In this document: piece by piece, positions 45,758-54,571 of the stretch
Layout of the letters: the number at the start of each line of letters is the position of its first letter
Position numbering within the stretch: position 1 is the first letter of the stretch
Assembly: GCA_003574885.1 (NCBI GenBank)
Contig: PJFC01000004.1
Span: 62,001 to 126,000 of the forward strand
Direction of reading: 5' to 3'
Origin: Geobacter sp.
Lineage (GTDB): Bacteria > Desulfobacterota > Desulfuromonadia > Geobacterales > Geobacteraceae
DNA length: 64,000 bases
Translations under genes and position numbers: made by a program
The notes under the pieces: generated by a model
The model's database searches: none
Told to the model about the DNA's origin: nothing
What the model saw: the letters and a program-made list of their open reading frames with translations, nothing else

Positions 45758-46168
45758 CTACGGCGAAACGGGGGCTTTACCCCCTTTGGGGATTATCAGC
45801 TGGCGGCGGATAAGTTTAAATGTGAGCAGTCTGGATGCACCGGACCTGTGGACCCTGAGAACGACGCTGGTGCCGGCGTGGCCCCGAAGCCGGTACTGTA
45901 GCATATGCTGGAAATCACTTCCCCTGGTCGGTTTGCCGTCGATATGGGTGATGATGTCACCGATCTGCATGCCGGCCAAGTGTGCCGGGCCGCCGGTGAC
46001 GAGCTGTTTGACTTCGATCTGACCGTCGGCCCGCGGTTTGCCGTCGATGCCGATACCGCCGAAGTTTCGGTCGGAATTGCCGGCCAGTGCCGATGTCAGC
46101 AGGGTCAGCAGGAGGATGCATGCGTATGTAAAGAGTCGTGGCCGGAACACGACAAAACTATACCCCAT
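45758..46168 (-). CDS. Small exported PDZ-domain protein
   Basis: The 136-residue protein has a signal-anchor (LFTYACILLLTLLTSALAG) and a PDZ domain (KQLVTGGPAHLAGMQIGDIITHIDGKPT to about residue 105). ATG 46168 is used; it has no clear ribosome-binding site, and a TTG at 46204 is an alternative start. A standalone PDZ of this size probably binds exposed C-termini or assists a protease. Confidence 0.7.
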   Translation of the reverse strand: MGYSFVVFRPRLFTYACILLLTLLTSALAGNSDRNFGGIGIDGKPRADGQIEVKQLVTGGPAHLAGMQIGDIITHIDGKPTRGSDFQHMLQYRLRGHAGTSVVLRVHRSGASRLLTFKLIRRQLIIPKGGKAPVSP

Positions 46169-46211
46169 GGGTGAGGGGAGGTCAAAATAATTATCCCTTG
46201 TCAACTATGCT

Positions 46212-46240
46212 TTGGCGCAGGACGACTGCTGTGCTAAAAT
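46212..46240 (+). promoter_or_regulatory. Candidate promoter for asnS
   Basis: TTGGCG (46212-46217), 17-bp spacer, TAAAAT (46235-46240), about 30 bp upstream of the asnS start. Confidence 0.4.
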
Positions 46241-46273
46241 TACCGCCAGATGCCACTCAGGGGGAAGATCCGG

Positions 46274-47659
46274 ATGGGGAAACGGGTAAGAGTCAGGGAA
46301 ATACTTTCCGCAAGCGATGCGGGAGTTGAGGCGGTCGTCAAAGGGTGGGCGCGAACCGTGCGAGTGGGGAAGGATGTGACCTTCATTGCGCTCAACGACG
46401 GCTCGTGCATGGCCAGTCTGCAGGTGGTAGCGGGGCCGAAGCTCTCCAACTACGCCGAAGTGGCCCGGCTCGGCACCGGCAGTGCGCTGGCGGTGACCGG
46501 CCTGCTGGTGGAGTCGCCGGCCGCCGGCCAGCGGTTTGAACTGCAGGCCCGAAGCGTGCAGATAGTCGGCCCGGCCGACGAGAGCTATCCCATGCAGAAG
46601 AAGCGTCACAGCTTCGAGTACCTGCGGACGGTTGCCCACCTTCGTCCCCGCACCAATACCTTTGGCGCCGTGTTCCGGGTCCGTTCCGTGCTTGCCCAGG
46701 CGGTGCACCGCTTCTTTGCCGAGAAGGGATTCCTTTACGTCCATACCCCCATCATCACGGGGAACGACTGCGAGGGAGCCGGCGAACTGTTCCGTGTCAC
46801 CACCCTTGATATGGCCCGTCCACCGCTGGTGGACTGCTCTGTGGACTATGCCGCCGACTTCTTCGGTCAGGCGACAGGGCTCACGGTGAGTGGTCAGCTG
46901 GAAGGGGAACTGTTCGCCCTTGCCTTTGGCGACATCTATACCTTTGGTCCCACTTTCCGAGCGGAAAATTCCAACACCGCCCGTCACGCCGCCGAATTCT
47001 GGATGATCGAGCCGGAGATGGCCTTTGCCGACCTGATGGCCGACGCTGCCCTGGCCGAGGAGTTTTTCCGCTACCTCTGCCGCTTCGTGCTCGACCACTG
47101 CCGGGAGGACATAGCCTTTTTCAACGAGCAGATCGATCGGGGACTCGTTTCCCGCATTGAAGCTGTTGCGTCATCCCCCTTTGCCATGATGGAATACACC
47201 GAGGCCATTACCCACCTGAAAAAGGCGAAGGTCTCTTTCGAATTCCCGGTGGAATGGGGCCTCGATCTCCAGTCGGAGCACGAGCGCTACCTCACCGAAC
47301 AGGTGGTGGGTGGACCGGTATTCATTATTAACTATCCCCGGGACATCAAGGCGTTCTACATGCGTCAGAACGATGACGGGCGGACCGTGGCAGCCATGGA
47401 CCTGCTGGTCCCCAAGGTGGGGGAGATCATCGGCGGAAGCCAGCGGGAGGAGCGTCTCGATCTCCTGGAAGGACGTATGGCCGAGATGGGGATCGATCCT
47501 GCCGGACTCTGGTGGTATACGGATTCCCGCCGCTGGGGGTCCTGCCCTCATTCCGGATTCGGTCTCGGCTTCGAGAGACTCATTATGTATCTTACCGGGA
47601 TGGAGAACATCCGGGATGTAATCCCGTTTCCCAGGACGCCACGGCACGCGGAGTTTTAG
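46274..47659 (+). CDS. asnS: Asparaginyl-tRNA synthetase
   Basis: The 461-residue class II synthetase has an OB-fold anticodon domain (about 15-115), motif 2 ([20 protein letters not shown]) with the AsnRS-type substrate pocket, and motif 3 ([21 protein letters not shown] plus VIPFPRTP). It is AsnRS rather than AspRS by the overall length and motif 2 context. GGGGAAG precedes ATG 46274. Confidence 0.9.
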   Translation: MGKRVRVREILSASDAGVEAVVKGWARTVRVGKDVTFIALNDGSCMASLQVVAGPKLSNYAEVARLGTGSALAVTGLLVESPAAGQRFELQARSVQIVGPADESYPMQKKRHSFEYLRTVAHLRPRTNTFGAVFRVRSVLAQAVHRFFAEKGFLYVHTPIITGNDCEGAGELFRVTTLDMARPPLVDCSVDYAADFFGQATGLTVSGQLEGELFALAFGDIYTFGPTFRAENSNTARHAAEFWMIEPEMAFADLMADAALAEEFFRYLCRFVLDHCREDIAFFNEQIDRGLVSRIEAVASSPFAMMEYTEAITHLKKAKVSFEFPVEWGLDLQSEHERYLTEQVVGGPVFIINYPRDIKAFYMRQNDDGRTVAAMDLLVPKVGEIIGGSQREERLDLLEGRMAEMGIDPAGLWWYTDSRRWGSCPHSGFGLGFERLIMYLTGMENIRDVIPFPRTPRHAEF

Positions 47660-47728
47660 TTTCGCACGGCCTAAATGGAAAAACATTCAAAAGATTGATT
47701 GTGTGTAAGAGCTTGAGGAGGAGAATCT

Positions 47729-48004
47729 ATGTCCGGTTATGTGAAGCCAGAATTCGTGGTGCTGCTCATTATGATGGTACCCGGTGTCATCGGGGGATGG
47801 CTCGCCGCCAACCGTGCCCGTAACGTGGTTGGCTGGTGTATTCTCTGTGCGCTCTTTCCCGTTTTCCTCCTGGTTATCTACTTCAACAAGCCGCTTCGGG
47901 AGGTGCCGGGAAAATTCCGTCAGTGCCCTACATGCCGGGAATTTCTCAAATGGCGGGATACGACCTGCAAATACTGCGGGTCGGACTTGCCGTCCGGCGG
48001 ATGA
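47729..48004 (+). CDS. Small membrane protein with C-terminal zinc ribbon
   Basis: The 91-residue protein has two membrane helices (about 8-26 and 33-52) followed by a cytoplasmic zinc-ribbon CPTC...CKYC (about residues 66-84). GAGGAGGAG precedes ATG 47729. Such proteins are common in proteobacteria; the role is unknown. Confidence 0.75.
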   Translation: MSGYVKPEFVVLLIMMVPGVIGGWLAANRARNVVGWCILCALFPVFLLVIYFNKPLREVPGKFRQCPTCREFLKWRDTTCKYCGSDLPSGG

Positions 48005-48034
48005 GCAACGGGTCGGATTGCAGCGGTGGAGTAC

Positions 48035-48241
48035 TTACGCCATTCCTCTGTCAGGCTGCCTGCGGCGATCCTGGTCGAGGCGAACGGCCTGTCGAGCTTT
48101 ACGGATCGGATCGATCCCGATGGTTACCCAACCGCTGGAACGTTGGAACTTCACAACCTCGCCCCTCTCGATCAGGTTGTCCAACTGGTGTTCCTTGACC
48201 ATGTCGTAGCGACTGTCGTTACGAATTACCCGAATCAGCAT
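48035..48241 (-). CDS. Small conserved protein of the Geobacter GPERR-like group
   Basis: The 68-residue protein starts MLIRVIRNDSRYDMVKEHQLDNLI and has VVKFQRSSGWVTIGIDPIRK, which I recognise as a recurrent small Desulfuromonadales protein. The usual C-terminal YxGPERR tail is replaced here by RLDQDRRRQPDRG. ATG 48241 has AAGGAGG at 9 bp. Function unknown; the basic tail suggests nucleic acid contact. Confidence 0.75.
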   Translation of the reverse strand: MLIRVIRNDSRYDMVKEHQLDNLIERGEVVKFQRSSGWVTIGIDPIRKARQAVRLDQDRRRQPDRGMA

Positions 48242-48488
48242 GGCATTCTCCTCCTTGCCCTTTTATTGCCTGGACTTCGCTGCACTAAAAATTATAGTCT
48301 GTTAACGCTGTTTGTCAGCACTATATTTTCCTGAGGCAGAATATTGTTGAGTGTATGTGCATCGGAGCGGATTCACCGGTAATCGAAGATATTTTTGTTC
48401 TCAAATCCATTGATTCGGGGTATTGTACTCATTCTGAAAGCCCCCTTGCGGGGCCTCCCGACTCATTCTGCACGAGGAACCAGCAGCC

Positions 48489-50135
48489 ATGAAGGACACC
48501 CTTATTCAAAGCACGGATTCGGCGTACAGCTATCCACTTCTCATCAAAAACCTCCTTCAGGCACCATTGGTACATGCGCCTGATCAGGAGATCGTCTACC
48601 GGGGAGACCGGCGTTTTTCCTACCGGGAGTTCGGCGAAAGGGTCCGCCGGCTTGCAAGTACCCTCTCTTCTCTCGGTGTGAAGGCGGGAGATACGGTGGC
48701 GGTCATGGACTGGGACAGTCACCGCTATCTGGAGTGTTTCTTTGCCGTGCCGATGATCGGTGCTGTCCTGCACACCATCAACGTCCGGCTATCGCCCGAA
48801 CAGATACTCTACACTATTGATCATGCCGAGGACGACATCCTGCTGATCAACAGCGAGTTTCTCCCCATCCTCGACCAGATAAAGGGGCGCATAGATACGG
48901 TAAAACATTACGTGCTGCTCCACGACGATGGTCCCGTTCCCGCCAGCCACGTTACGTTTTCAGGAGAATATGAGTCACTTCTGACTGCAGCCTCGTCCGT
49001 ATTCCTCTTCCCCGATTTCGATGAGAACACCCGTGCCACCACCTTCTACACTACGGGAACCACCGGTTTTCCCAAGGGGGTTTACTTCAGCCACCGCCAG
49101 CTTGTACTCCACACTTTCGGGGTCATGGCTGCTCTTGCCACCCCTGCGGTGCAGGGGCGCCTTCACCGGGAAGACGTGTACATGCCTATCACTCCCATGT
49201 TCCACGTGCATGCATGGGGGCTTCCCTACATAGCGACAACCATGGGACTCAAGCAGGTCTACCCCGGGCGGTACATGCCCGATCATCTGCTGAAGCTTAT
49301 TGACCGCGAGGGGGTAACCTTTTCCAACTGTGTGCCGACCATCCTCCATATGCTCCTTAAGTCTCCCCTGAGCCGCACGATTGATCTTTCCAACTGGAAA
49401 GTGATCATCGGCGGGGCGGTCATGACCAAGGCACTGTGCCTCGACGCCATGGAGCGGGGTATCGACCTGTTTACCGGCTACGGCATGTCCGAGACCTGCC
49501 CCATCCTCACTCTTGCCCACCTGAAACCTGAGATGCTGGAGGAATCGCCGGACGTGCAGGCCGATATCCGTTGCAAGACCGGTCTCCCCCTGCCGCTGGT
49601 TGACCTGAGGGTAGTAGGCGAAGGGATGGAGGACGTCTCTCCGGATGGCCGAAGCACCGGCGAGATCGTGGTCCGTGCCCCCTGGCTGACCCAGGGATAC
49701 CTCAAGGACCACAAGAACTCGGAGAAGCTCTGGGAGGGTGGTTATCTCCATACGAGCGATGTCGCCACCATCGACACCCTGGGGTACGTCAAGATTACCG
49801 ACCGGACCAAGGATGTCATCAAGGTTGCGGGCGAGTGGTGTTCTTCACTTGAGTTGGAGGATATTCTTCTTCATCACCCGGCGGTCGGTGAAGCCGCGGT
49901 TATCGGCCAGCCTGACGAGAAATGGGGCGAGCGTCCCCTGGCACTGGTTGTCCGTAAAGCCGGCGTAACGGCACCCGCCACGGAAAAGGACATCCAGAAT
50001 CATGTCAGGCAATATGCAGACAAGGGTTTGGTTTCCAAGCAGGTTGTGCTCCTCCGCGTCCGCTTCATCGAGGCTATCGACAAGACCAGTGTGGGCAAGA
50101 TCAATAAAGTCGCTCTGCGGGAAAAATACCTTTAG
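48489..50135 (+). CDS. Fatty-acyl-CoA synthetase (AMP-forming)
   Basis: The 548-residue ANL-family enzyme activates a fatty acid to acyl-CoA. It has the P-loop TFYTTGTTGFPKGV near residue 187, FTGYGMSETCP, and the A8-type segment ITDRTKDVIKVAGEWCSS, with the catalytic Lys region SVGKINK near the C-terminus. This matches medium- or long-chain acyl-CoA synthetases. It lies 59 bp upstream of lpxC. Confidence 0.88.
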   Translation: MKDTLIQSTDSAYSYPLLIKNLLQAPLVHAPDQEIVYRGDRRFSYREFGERVRRLASTLSSLGVKAGDTVAVMDWDSHRYLECFFAVPMIGAVLHTINVRLSPEQILYTIDHAEDDILLINSEFLPILDQIKGRIDTVKHYVLLHDDGPVPASHVTFSGEYESLLTAASSVFLFPDFDENTRATTFYTTGTTGFPKGVYFSHRQLVLHTFGVMAALATPAVQGRLHREDVYMPITPMFHVHAWGLPYIATTMGLKQVYPGRYMPDHLLKLIDREGVTFSNCVPTILHMLLKSPLSRTIDLSNWKVIIGGAVMTKALCLDAMERGIDLFTGYGMSETCPILTLAHLKPEMLEESPDVQADIRCKTGLPLPLVDLRVVGEGMEDVSPDGRSTGEIVVRAPWLTQGYLKDHKNSEKLWEGGYLHTSDVATIDTLGYVKITDRTKDVIKVAGEWCSSLELEDILLHHPAVGEAAVIGQPDEKWGERPLALVVRKAGVTAPATEKDIQNHVRQYADKGLVSKQVVLLRVRFIEAIDKTSVGKINKVALREKYL

Positions 50136-50194
50136 CGAACCGAACCGGTCCGGATTATGAAGGACCCGCCACCTCAAGGATACTCGGACTATTT

Positions 50195-51022
50195 ATGCTA
50201 AAACGACAGACTACCATCAACCGTATCTTCAAACTGACCGGCATCGGTCTCCATACCGGCCGTGAAGTGACCCTTGAGTTCCTCCCCCGCCGTGAATTCG
50301 GCATCGCCTTTGTCCATAACGGCCGCCTCATCCCTGCCCGATACGACCAGGTGGCCGACACCCGGCTCTCGACCCAGATCGCTGAATCCGGTGCGTCGGT
50401 TGCCACCATCGAGCATCTGATGGCGGCGTTCTACTTTTCCGGCATTACGAACTGCCTGGTCTACATCGACGGTCCTGAAGTGCCGATCATGGACGGCTCT
50501 GCCTGGGAGTTTTATCACGAACTGTGGCGGGCCGGCGTATACGAGTTTCCCGAGACGGGTGTCTACCTGAAAGTGCTGCGCCCCGTGGAAGTCAGGAACA
50601 ACGATTCTTTCGTCCGGGTGAAACCACTCAATACCCTGGATATCACCATGACCATCGAGTTCCGGCCACCTGTGGGGCGGCAGAAAAAACGGGTCATGGA
50701 CGTGGAAAACGCCATCGCAATCATAAATTCCCGGACTTTCGGCTTTCTTGAGGAACTGGAGGCGATACAGAAGGCGGGTCTGGCCAAGGGGGCGTCGCTG
50801 GACAATGCCGTGGCGATCGGCGAGGATTCCATCGTCAATCCCCAGGGCCTCCGTTACAAGAAAGAGCTCGTCAACCACAAGATCCTCGATCTGATCGGTG
50901 ATTTCTATACGTGTGGGTATCGCATGCTTGGGCGGGTCGAGGCGCACAAAACCGGACATTACCTCAATAATCAGCTGATCAGGGAGATATTTTCGGATCC
51001 GGACAATTACGCAATCTACTGA
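50195..51022 (+). CDS. lpxC: UDP-3-O-acyl-N-acetylglucosamine deacetylase
   Basis: The 275-residue zinc enzyme catalyses the committed step of lipid A synthesis. Zinc and catalytic residues: Glu73-His74 in IEHLMAAF, His and Asp in HKILDLIGD, and the general-acid His in HKTGHYLNN. It is shorter than E. coli LpxC (305), mostly at the C-terminus. ATG 50195 sits 59 bp after the acyl-CoA synthetase gene, probably one operon. Confidence 0.93.
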   Translation: MLKRQTTINRIFKLTGIGLHTGREVTLEFLPRREFGIAFVHNGRLIPARYDQVADTRLSTQIAESGASVATIEHLMAAFYFSGITNCLVYIDGPEVPIMDGSAWEFYHELWRAGVYEFPETGVYLKVLRPVEVRNNDSFVRVKPLNTLDITMTIEFRPPVGRQKKRVMDVENAIAIINSRTFGFLEELEAIQKAGLAKGASLDNAVAIGEDSIVNPQGLRYKKELVNHKILDLIGDFYTCGYRMLGRVEAHKTGHYLNNQLIREIFSDPDNYAIY

Positions 51023-51110
51023 CCGGATTACGTGGCGGCCTTTGCCTGTTGCCGGTTTTGCGTAATCCATCCCGGTAAATACTTCCCCCCCAAAAAACGC
51101 TACTCTGTAC

Positions 51111-51150
51111 TACAAGAAAACCCCGCCTGAAAAGACAGGGTTTTCTTGTA
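51111..51150 (+). terminator. Intrinsic terminator after lpxC
   Basis: TACAAGAAAACCC (51111-51123) pairs with GGGTTTTCTTGTA (51138-51150). Confidence 0.75.
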
Positions 51151-51187
51151 TGCTTCGTCGCTTCCGCGCTGCGGGCGGGTATCGTAA

Positions 51188-51217
51188 ATAAAAAAAACCC
51201 GGATTACCGGGTTTTAT
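51188..51217 (-). terminator. Terminator for the minus-strand gene at 51251
   Basis: AAAACCCGG (51194-51202) pairs with CCGGGTTTT (51207-51215). On the minus strand a run of eight T follows. Confidence 0.8.
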
Positions 51218-51250
51218 TGCAGAAACGGCGTGACTGGCGAGAGGGGATGT

Positions 51251-51625
51251 CTACTCGTTCACGATGATTCCGGTGACGTAGTACTCGGTCTCGCCGAAAC
51301 AGCTGGTCGGGACCCCCTTGTGCTGCTCGTAGTGGAGAGACACCCTTTTCCCCATGGAGTGGTTGATCTGCCCGGCCACCGCATCGCTCCGGACGCTGAA
51401 CATGAACTTTTCGGGGATCGAGCCGGGGACCGGAACCATGGCGAGTTCACCTTCCCAGGTCTTGCAGAGCCACCCTTTGTGGGAAAATTTCTGGACATAG
51501 CCGGCACGTTCTCCGCTTGAAAAGCTCCAGGTAAGGGACAGCCAAGTATAGCCGGCGGCTGCGCCGACTATGAGCACCAAAACAATGAGGGACCCGAGAA
51601 ATATCTTTGATTTCTTGATGGCCAT
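51251..51625 (-). CDS. Conserved membrane-anchored protein of unknown function
   Basis: The 124-residue protein has an N-terminal membrane anchor (about 8-29) and a conserved globular part with GERAGYVQKFSHKGWLCKTWEGE and LHYEQHKGVPTSCFGETEYYV. I recognise it as a small widespread family that is sometimes misnamed 6-phosphogluconate dehydrogenase; no such activity is supported. ATG 51625. Its terminator lies just downstream. Confidence 0.75.
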   Translation of the reverse strand: MAIKKSKIFLGSLIVLVLIVGAAAGYTWLSLTWSFSSGERAGYVQKFSHKGWLCKTWEGELAMVPVPGSIPEKFMFSVRSDAVAGQINHSMGKRVSLHYEQHKGVPTSCFGETEYYVTGIIVNE

Positions 51626-51776
51626 GAGGGGGTATGCTCCTTCTCTGTCAGATGTGGTCAGATTCTTTGCTGAGGCTTGAGGGGAAAGGTTTCACGCCTG
51701 GAACATACCTCTTTCTTCCCTTCGGGTCAAGGGGAAGCGGCGAGGATGCAGGTTCCCGTAAGTTTCGGACCCGGAA

Positions 51777-52079
51777 TTATCCCTCGGTGCAGATGAAACG
51801 TCGGCAGATGTCCGGCCGATTCTCGTAGATGACGCATCTCCCCTGGACGAGAAACTCGCACCCGTTTTCGATTATCAGCCTGTGATGCCCTGCAAGTGAG
51901 AACTCGAGGCGGGTGGCGCCGAGGGTGAGCAGCCGCTCGTACTCCTGCCAGGTGAGCTCCACAGTGGGGAAAGCCCGGCAGCAGGCACCGTCGCATCCCT
52001 TGCAGCGGTCGGGATCGTCGGCCGGCCGGTCGAGGAGTGCACCGTGAAGTCTGGTTCTGGATTGGTCACGCCAGAGCAT
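51777..52079 (-). CDS. YkgJ-family Cys-cluster protein, short
   Basis: The 100-residue protein carries CKGCDGACCRAF, GRCVIYENRPDICRRF: the CxxC..CC..C..C pattern of the YkgJ (zinc- or iron-binding) family. ATG 52079 has AGGAGA upstream. It is 57 bp downstream of a second, larger YkgJ-type gene on the same strand. Function unknown. Confidence 0.78.
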   Translation of the reverse strand: MLWRDQSRTRLHGALLDRPADDPDRCKGCDGACCRAFPTVELTWQEYERLLTLGATRLEFSLAGHHRLIIENGCEFLVQGRCVIYENRPDICRRFICTEG

Positions 52080-52136
52080 GGCTTGTCTCCTGAATGCAAC
52101 GACCGACCGGACAGTCTGGGGGTGACCAGTGCCCCC

Positions 52137-52844
52137 CTACCGATCGGGTATGACGAGAAAAGGGTTGAGGAGGCTGTTCTGGTCGAGGAAACTCATGGTA
52201 ATCTCGTAACCCAGGGGGATGATACTGCTCAACCGGTGTTCCCGCTCCAGATGGACGAGATACGGGAGGTCGCCATAGAGGGATAAGCCGAACCTCCTGG
52301 TCATCTCCTCCGCCACTCCCTTTTCCAGCACCTGCCCCCGGTCCTGGGTTTCGGCCACGTAGTGCAGGGGGAAGGAGACCACCTCCCGGTCGAGACTCTC
52401 GACAAAATCCCGTTTCTCTTCCGAAGAGAGCGTGGAGAAGTCGAGCCCGCACCAGTAGTTTTCCCTGGTGGAAATAAGGGCGCGGCAGGAGAAAGGACGC
52501 TCACCATAGATGCCGCAACTGCCCCCTTCATCGAGAAACGGGCAGCTGCCGATCTCTTGCCGGTGTATCCTGAGATAGGATTTCAGGTCAGCTACTTCGT
52601 GCATGCGGTCCATGAGCCGTGCGGCGTGATCACGTACCCTCTCGGCCTGGAGTGAGGACAGGGACAGGGAGACGCGGAGCGCTTCGGGGAAAGTGCAGTT
52701 GACCGCCAGGGTGCAGCAGTTGAAGCACCCCTTGCCGCAGAATATCGTTCCCCCTCCACGGGTATACCTGTCGATCCACGCCTGGATTTCTCTGTCGAAG
52801 AGCGCCTGCTGCTCACCTACTGCGTCGGTAAGGTGCTGCCACAT
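52137..52844 (-). CDS. YkgJ-family Cys-cluster protein, long
   Basis: The 235-residue protein has CGKGCFNCCTLAVNC near residue 36 and GSCGIYGERPFSCRALIST near 110, i.e. the YkgJ cluster in a larger host protein. ATG 52844 has GGGGAAGG upstream; the frame is open farther up but without a ribosome-binding site. Paired with the short YkgJ gene downstream. Confidence 0.75.
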   Translation of the reverse strand: MWQHLTDAVGEQQALFDREIQAWIDRYTRGGGTIFCGKGCFNCCTLAVNCTFPEALRVSLSLSSLQAERVRDHAARLMDRMHEVADLKSYLRIHRQEIGSCPFLDEGGSCGIYGERPFSCRALISTRENYWCGLDFSTLSSEEKRDFVESLDREVVSFPLHYVAETQDRGQVLEKGVAEEMTRRFGLSLYGDLPYLVHLEREHRLSSIIPLGYEITMSFLDQNSLLNPFLVIPDR

Positions 52845-52953
52845 GGAATGCCTTCCCCTTGTGCAAACTGGTGGGATTGAGAAAAGAGTAGCCTGTTCAG
52901 CCCCGGAGGTCAAGGGGGTGTGCAGCCCTGCCGGCGTGCTGGCGTTATTCTGC

Positions 52954-52983
52954 TTGACAGGGGTTCCCTAAAGCTGCTAGGGT
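52954..52983 (+). promoter_or_regulatory. Promoter for the DEAD-box helicase leader
   Basis: TTGACA (52954-52959), 18-bp spacer, TAGGGT (52978-52983). Start expected near 52990, giving a leader of about 98 nt. Confidence 0.55.
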
Positions 52984-53029
52984 CAACTATCAACAACAGC
53001 TGTTCCCGGATTAACAACGACAATATCGT

Positions 53030-53060
53030 AAGCCCCGGAAAATTTCCGGGGCTTTTTTCT
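53030..53060 (+). terminator. Intrinsic terminator within the helicase leader
   Basis: AAGCCCCGGAAA (53030-53041) pairs perfectly with TTTCCGGGGCTT (53043-53054), then TTTTCT. It lies between the promoter and the ATG at 53088, so most transcripts might stop here unless the hairpin is opened. Confidence 0.8.
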
Positions 53061-53087
53061 TGCGGAACACGGAAAGTAGGAAACAAG

Positions 53088-54410
53088 ATGCAGTTCAAGA
53101 AATTCAACCTTCATCCCAACGTGGCAGCCGGCGTGACCGCCGCGGGCTACGTAGAGCCCACCCCTATCCAGACCCAGGCGATTCCGGTCGTCATGGAGGG
53201 GCGCGATGTCATGGGGCTCGCCCAGACCGGCACCGGCAAGACGGCCGCCTTCGCACTCCCGATCCTGAATCGCCTCATGCAGGGGGACCGCGGCCATGTC
53301 CGCGCCCTCGTCGTTGCCCCTACCCGCGAACTTGCAGAGCAGATCCACGAGTCCATCGTTGCCCTTGGCAAACAGACCCGCATCCGGAGCGTCACCGTTT
53401 ATGGCGGTGTCAACATCAATCCCCAGATCGACAAGCTGAAACGGGGAGTGGAAGTGGTTGTAGCCTGTCCCGGAAGGCTTCTGGACCACATCGGCCAGGG
53501 GACCATCGACCTCTCCCGACTTGAGGTACTTGTCCTGGATGAGGCTGACCAGATGTTCGACATGGGGTTTTTCCCCGACATCCGGCGCATCCTCAAGCAA
53601 CTGCCTCCAAAGCGGCAGACCCTTCTCTTCTCCGCCACCATGCCCGACGAGATACGTAAACTCGCCCACGAGGTCCTTGCCGACCCGGTTACCGTCCAGG
53701 TGGGGAATACCGCACCTCCGGTCACCGTCAGTCATGCCCTCTATCCGGTGGAACAGCATCTCAAGACGCCGCTCCTCCTGGAGATACTCCACCACACCGA
53801 TACCGAATCGGTACTCATCTTCACCCGGACCAAGCATCGCGCCAAGCGCCTGGGGGAGCAGTTGGAGAAGGCCGGCTACAAGGCTGCCTCGCTCCAGGGG
53901 AACCTGTCACAGAACCGGCGCCAGGCGGCGCTCGACGGGTTCCGCGATGGCACCTTCCAGATCCTTGTCGCCACCGATATCGCTGCGCGGGGGATCGACG
54001 TTTCCCAGGTATCCCATGTCTTCAACTACGACATTCCCGATACCGCGGAGGCCTATGTCCACCGCATCGGCCGGACCGGACGTGCTGCCAAAAGCGGTGA
54101 CGCATTCACCCTGGTTACCAGTGAGGACGGTGTGATGGTGCGCACCATCGAGCGGAAGCTGAATGCGACCATCGAGCGCCGGAAGGTGGAGGGATTCGAC
54201 TATACCGTTCCCGCCCCCCGGAAAGACATCGAATTCGCCCGGCCGCCGCGGCAGCCGATGCCGCGGCGCAAACCGCAGGAAGACAAGAAAATCAGCTCCC
54301 ACGGTGGGGCAACCCATAAACCGGAAGGCGTCAAGCCCCATGTCCCCGGTCGGGGGGCGCAACCTGCCTCGTCCCGGACACACGTAAACCGGGCGCGACG
54401 GGGCAACTGA
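53088..54410 (+). CDS. rhlE: DEAD-box RNA helicase, RhlE-like
   Basis: The 440-residue helicase has a Q motif (EPTPIQTQAIP, about 23-33), Walker A AQTGTGKT (45-52), DEAD (151-154), SAT, and HRIGRTGRAAKSGD. After residue 370 comes a basic, low-complexity tail rich in Pro, Arg and Lys, which should bind RNA. It is RhlE-type by the short core. Its expression is probably tied to the leader terminator. Confidence 0.92.
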   Translation: MQFKKFNLHPNVAAGVTAAGYVEPTPIQTQAIPVVMEGRDVMGLAQTGTGKTAAFALPILNRLMQGDRGHVRALVVAPTRELAEQIHESIVALGKQTRIRSVTVYGGVNINPQIDKLKRGVEVVVACPGRLLDHIGQGTIDLSRLEVLVLDEADQMFDMGFFPDIRRILKQLPPKRQTLLFSATMPDEIRKLAHEVLADPVTVQVGNTAPPVTVSHALYPVEQHLKTPLLLEILHHTDTESVLIFTRTKHRAKRLGEQLEKAGYKAASLQGNLSQNRRQAALDGFRDGTFQILVATDIAARGIDVSQVSHVFNYDIPDTAEAYVHRIGRTGRAAKSGDAFTLVTSEDGVMVRTIERKLNATIERRKVEGFDYTVPAPRKDIEFARPPRQPMPRRKPQEDKKISSHGGATHKPEGVKPHVPGRGAQPASSRTHVNRARRGN

Positions 54411-54436
54411 CCCGCGTTTCGAGCAGATAAAAAGAG

Positions 54437-54473
54437 AGGGGAAAGGCATGCTGTGGCCTTTCCCCTTTTTTTT
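54437..54473 (+). terminator. Intrinsic terminator after the helicase gene
   Basis: AGGGGAAAGGC (54437-54447) pairs with GCCTTTCCCCT (54456-54466) plus nine T. Confidence 0.88.
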
Positions 54474-54571
54474 GCACCGGAACGAACTATGATCTGCTTC
54501 TTACCGGAATGAGAGCCTCTCCGCCGAGCGTTGATTCAATGATATATCTGGTTCAGAAAGAGTGATGACAG

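Noticed and set aside
48441-48456. Short GCCCCC/GGGGC hairpin before the acyl-CoA synthetase gene
   Set aside because: Small stem without T run or conserved context; likely chance in GC-rich DNA.
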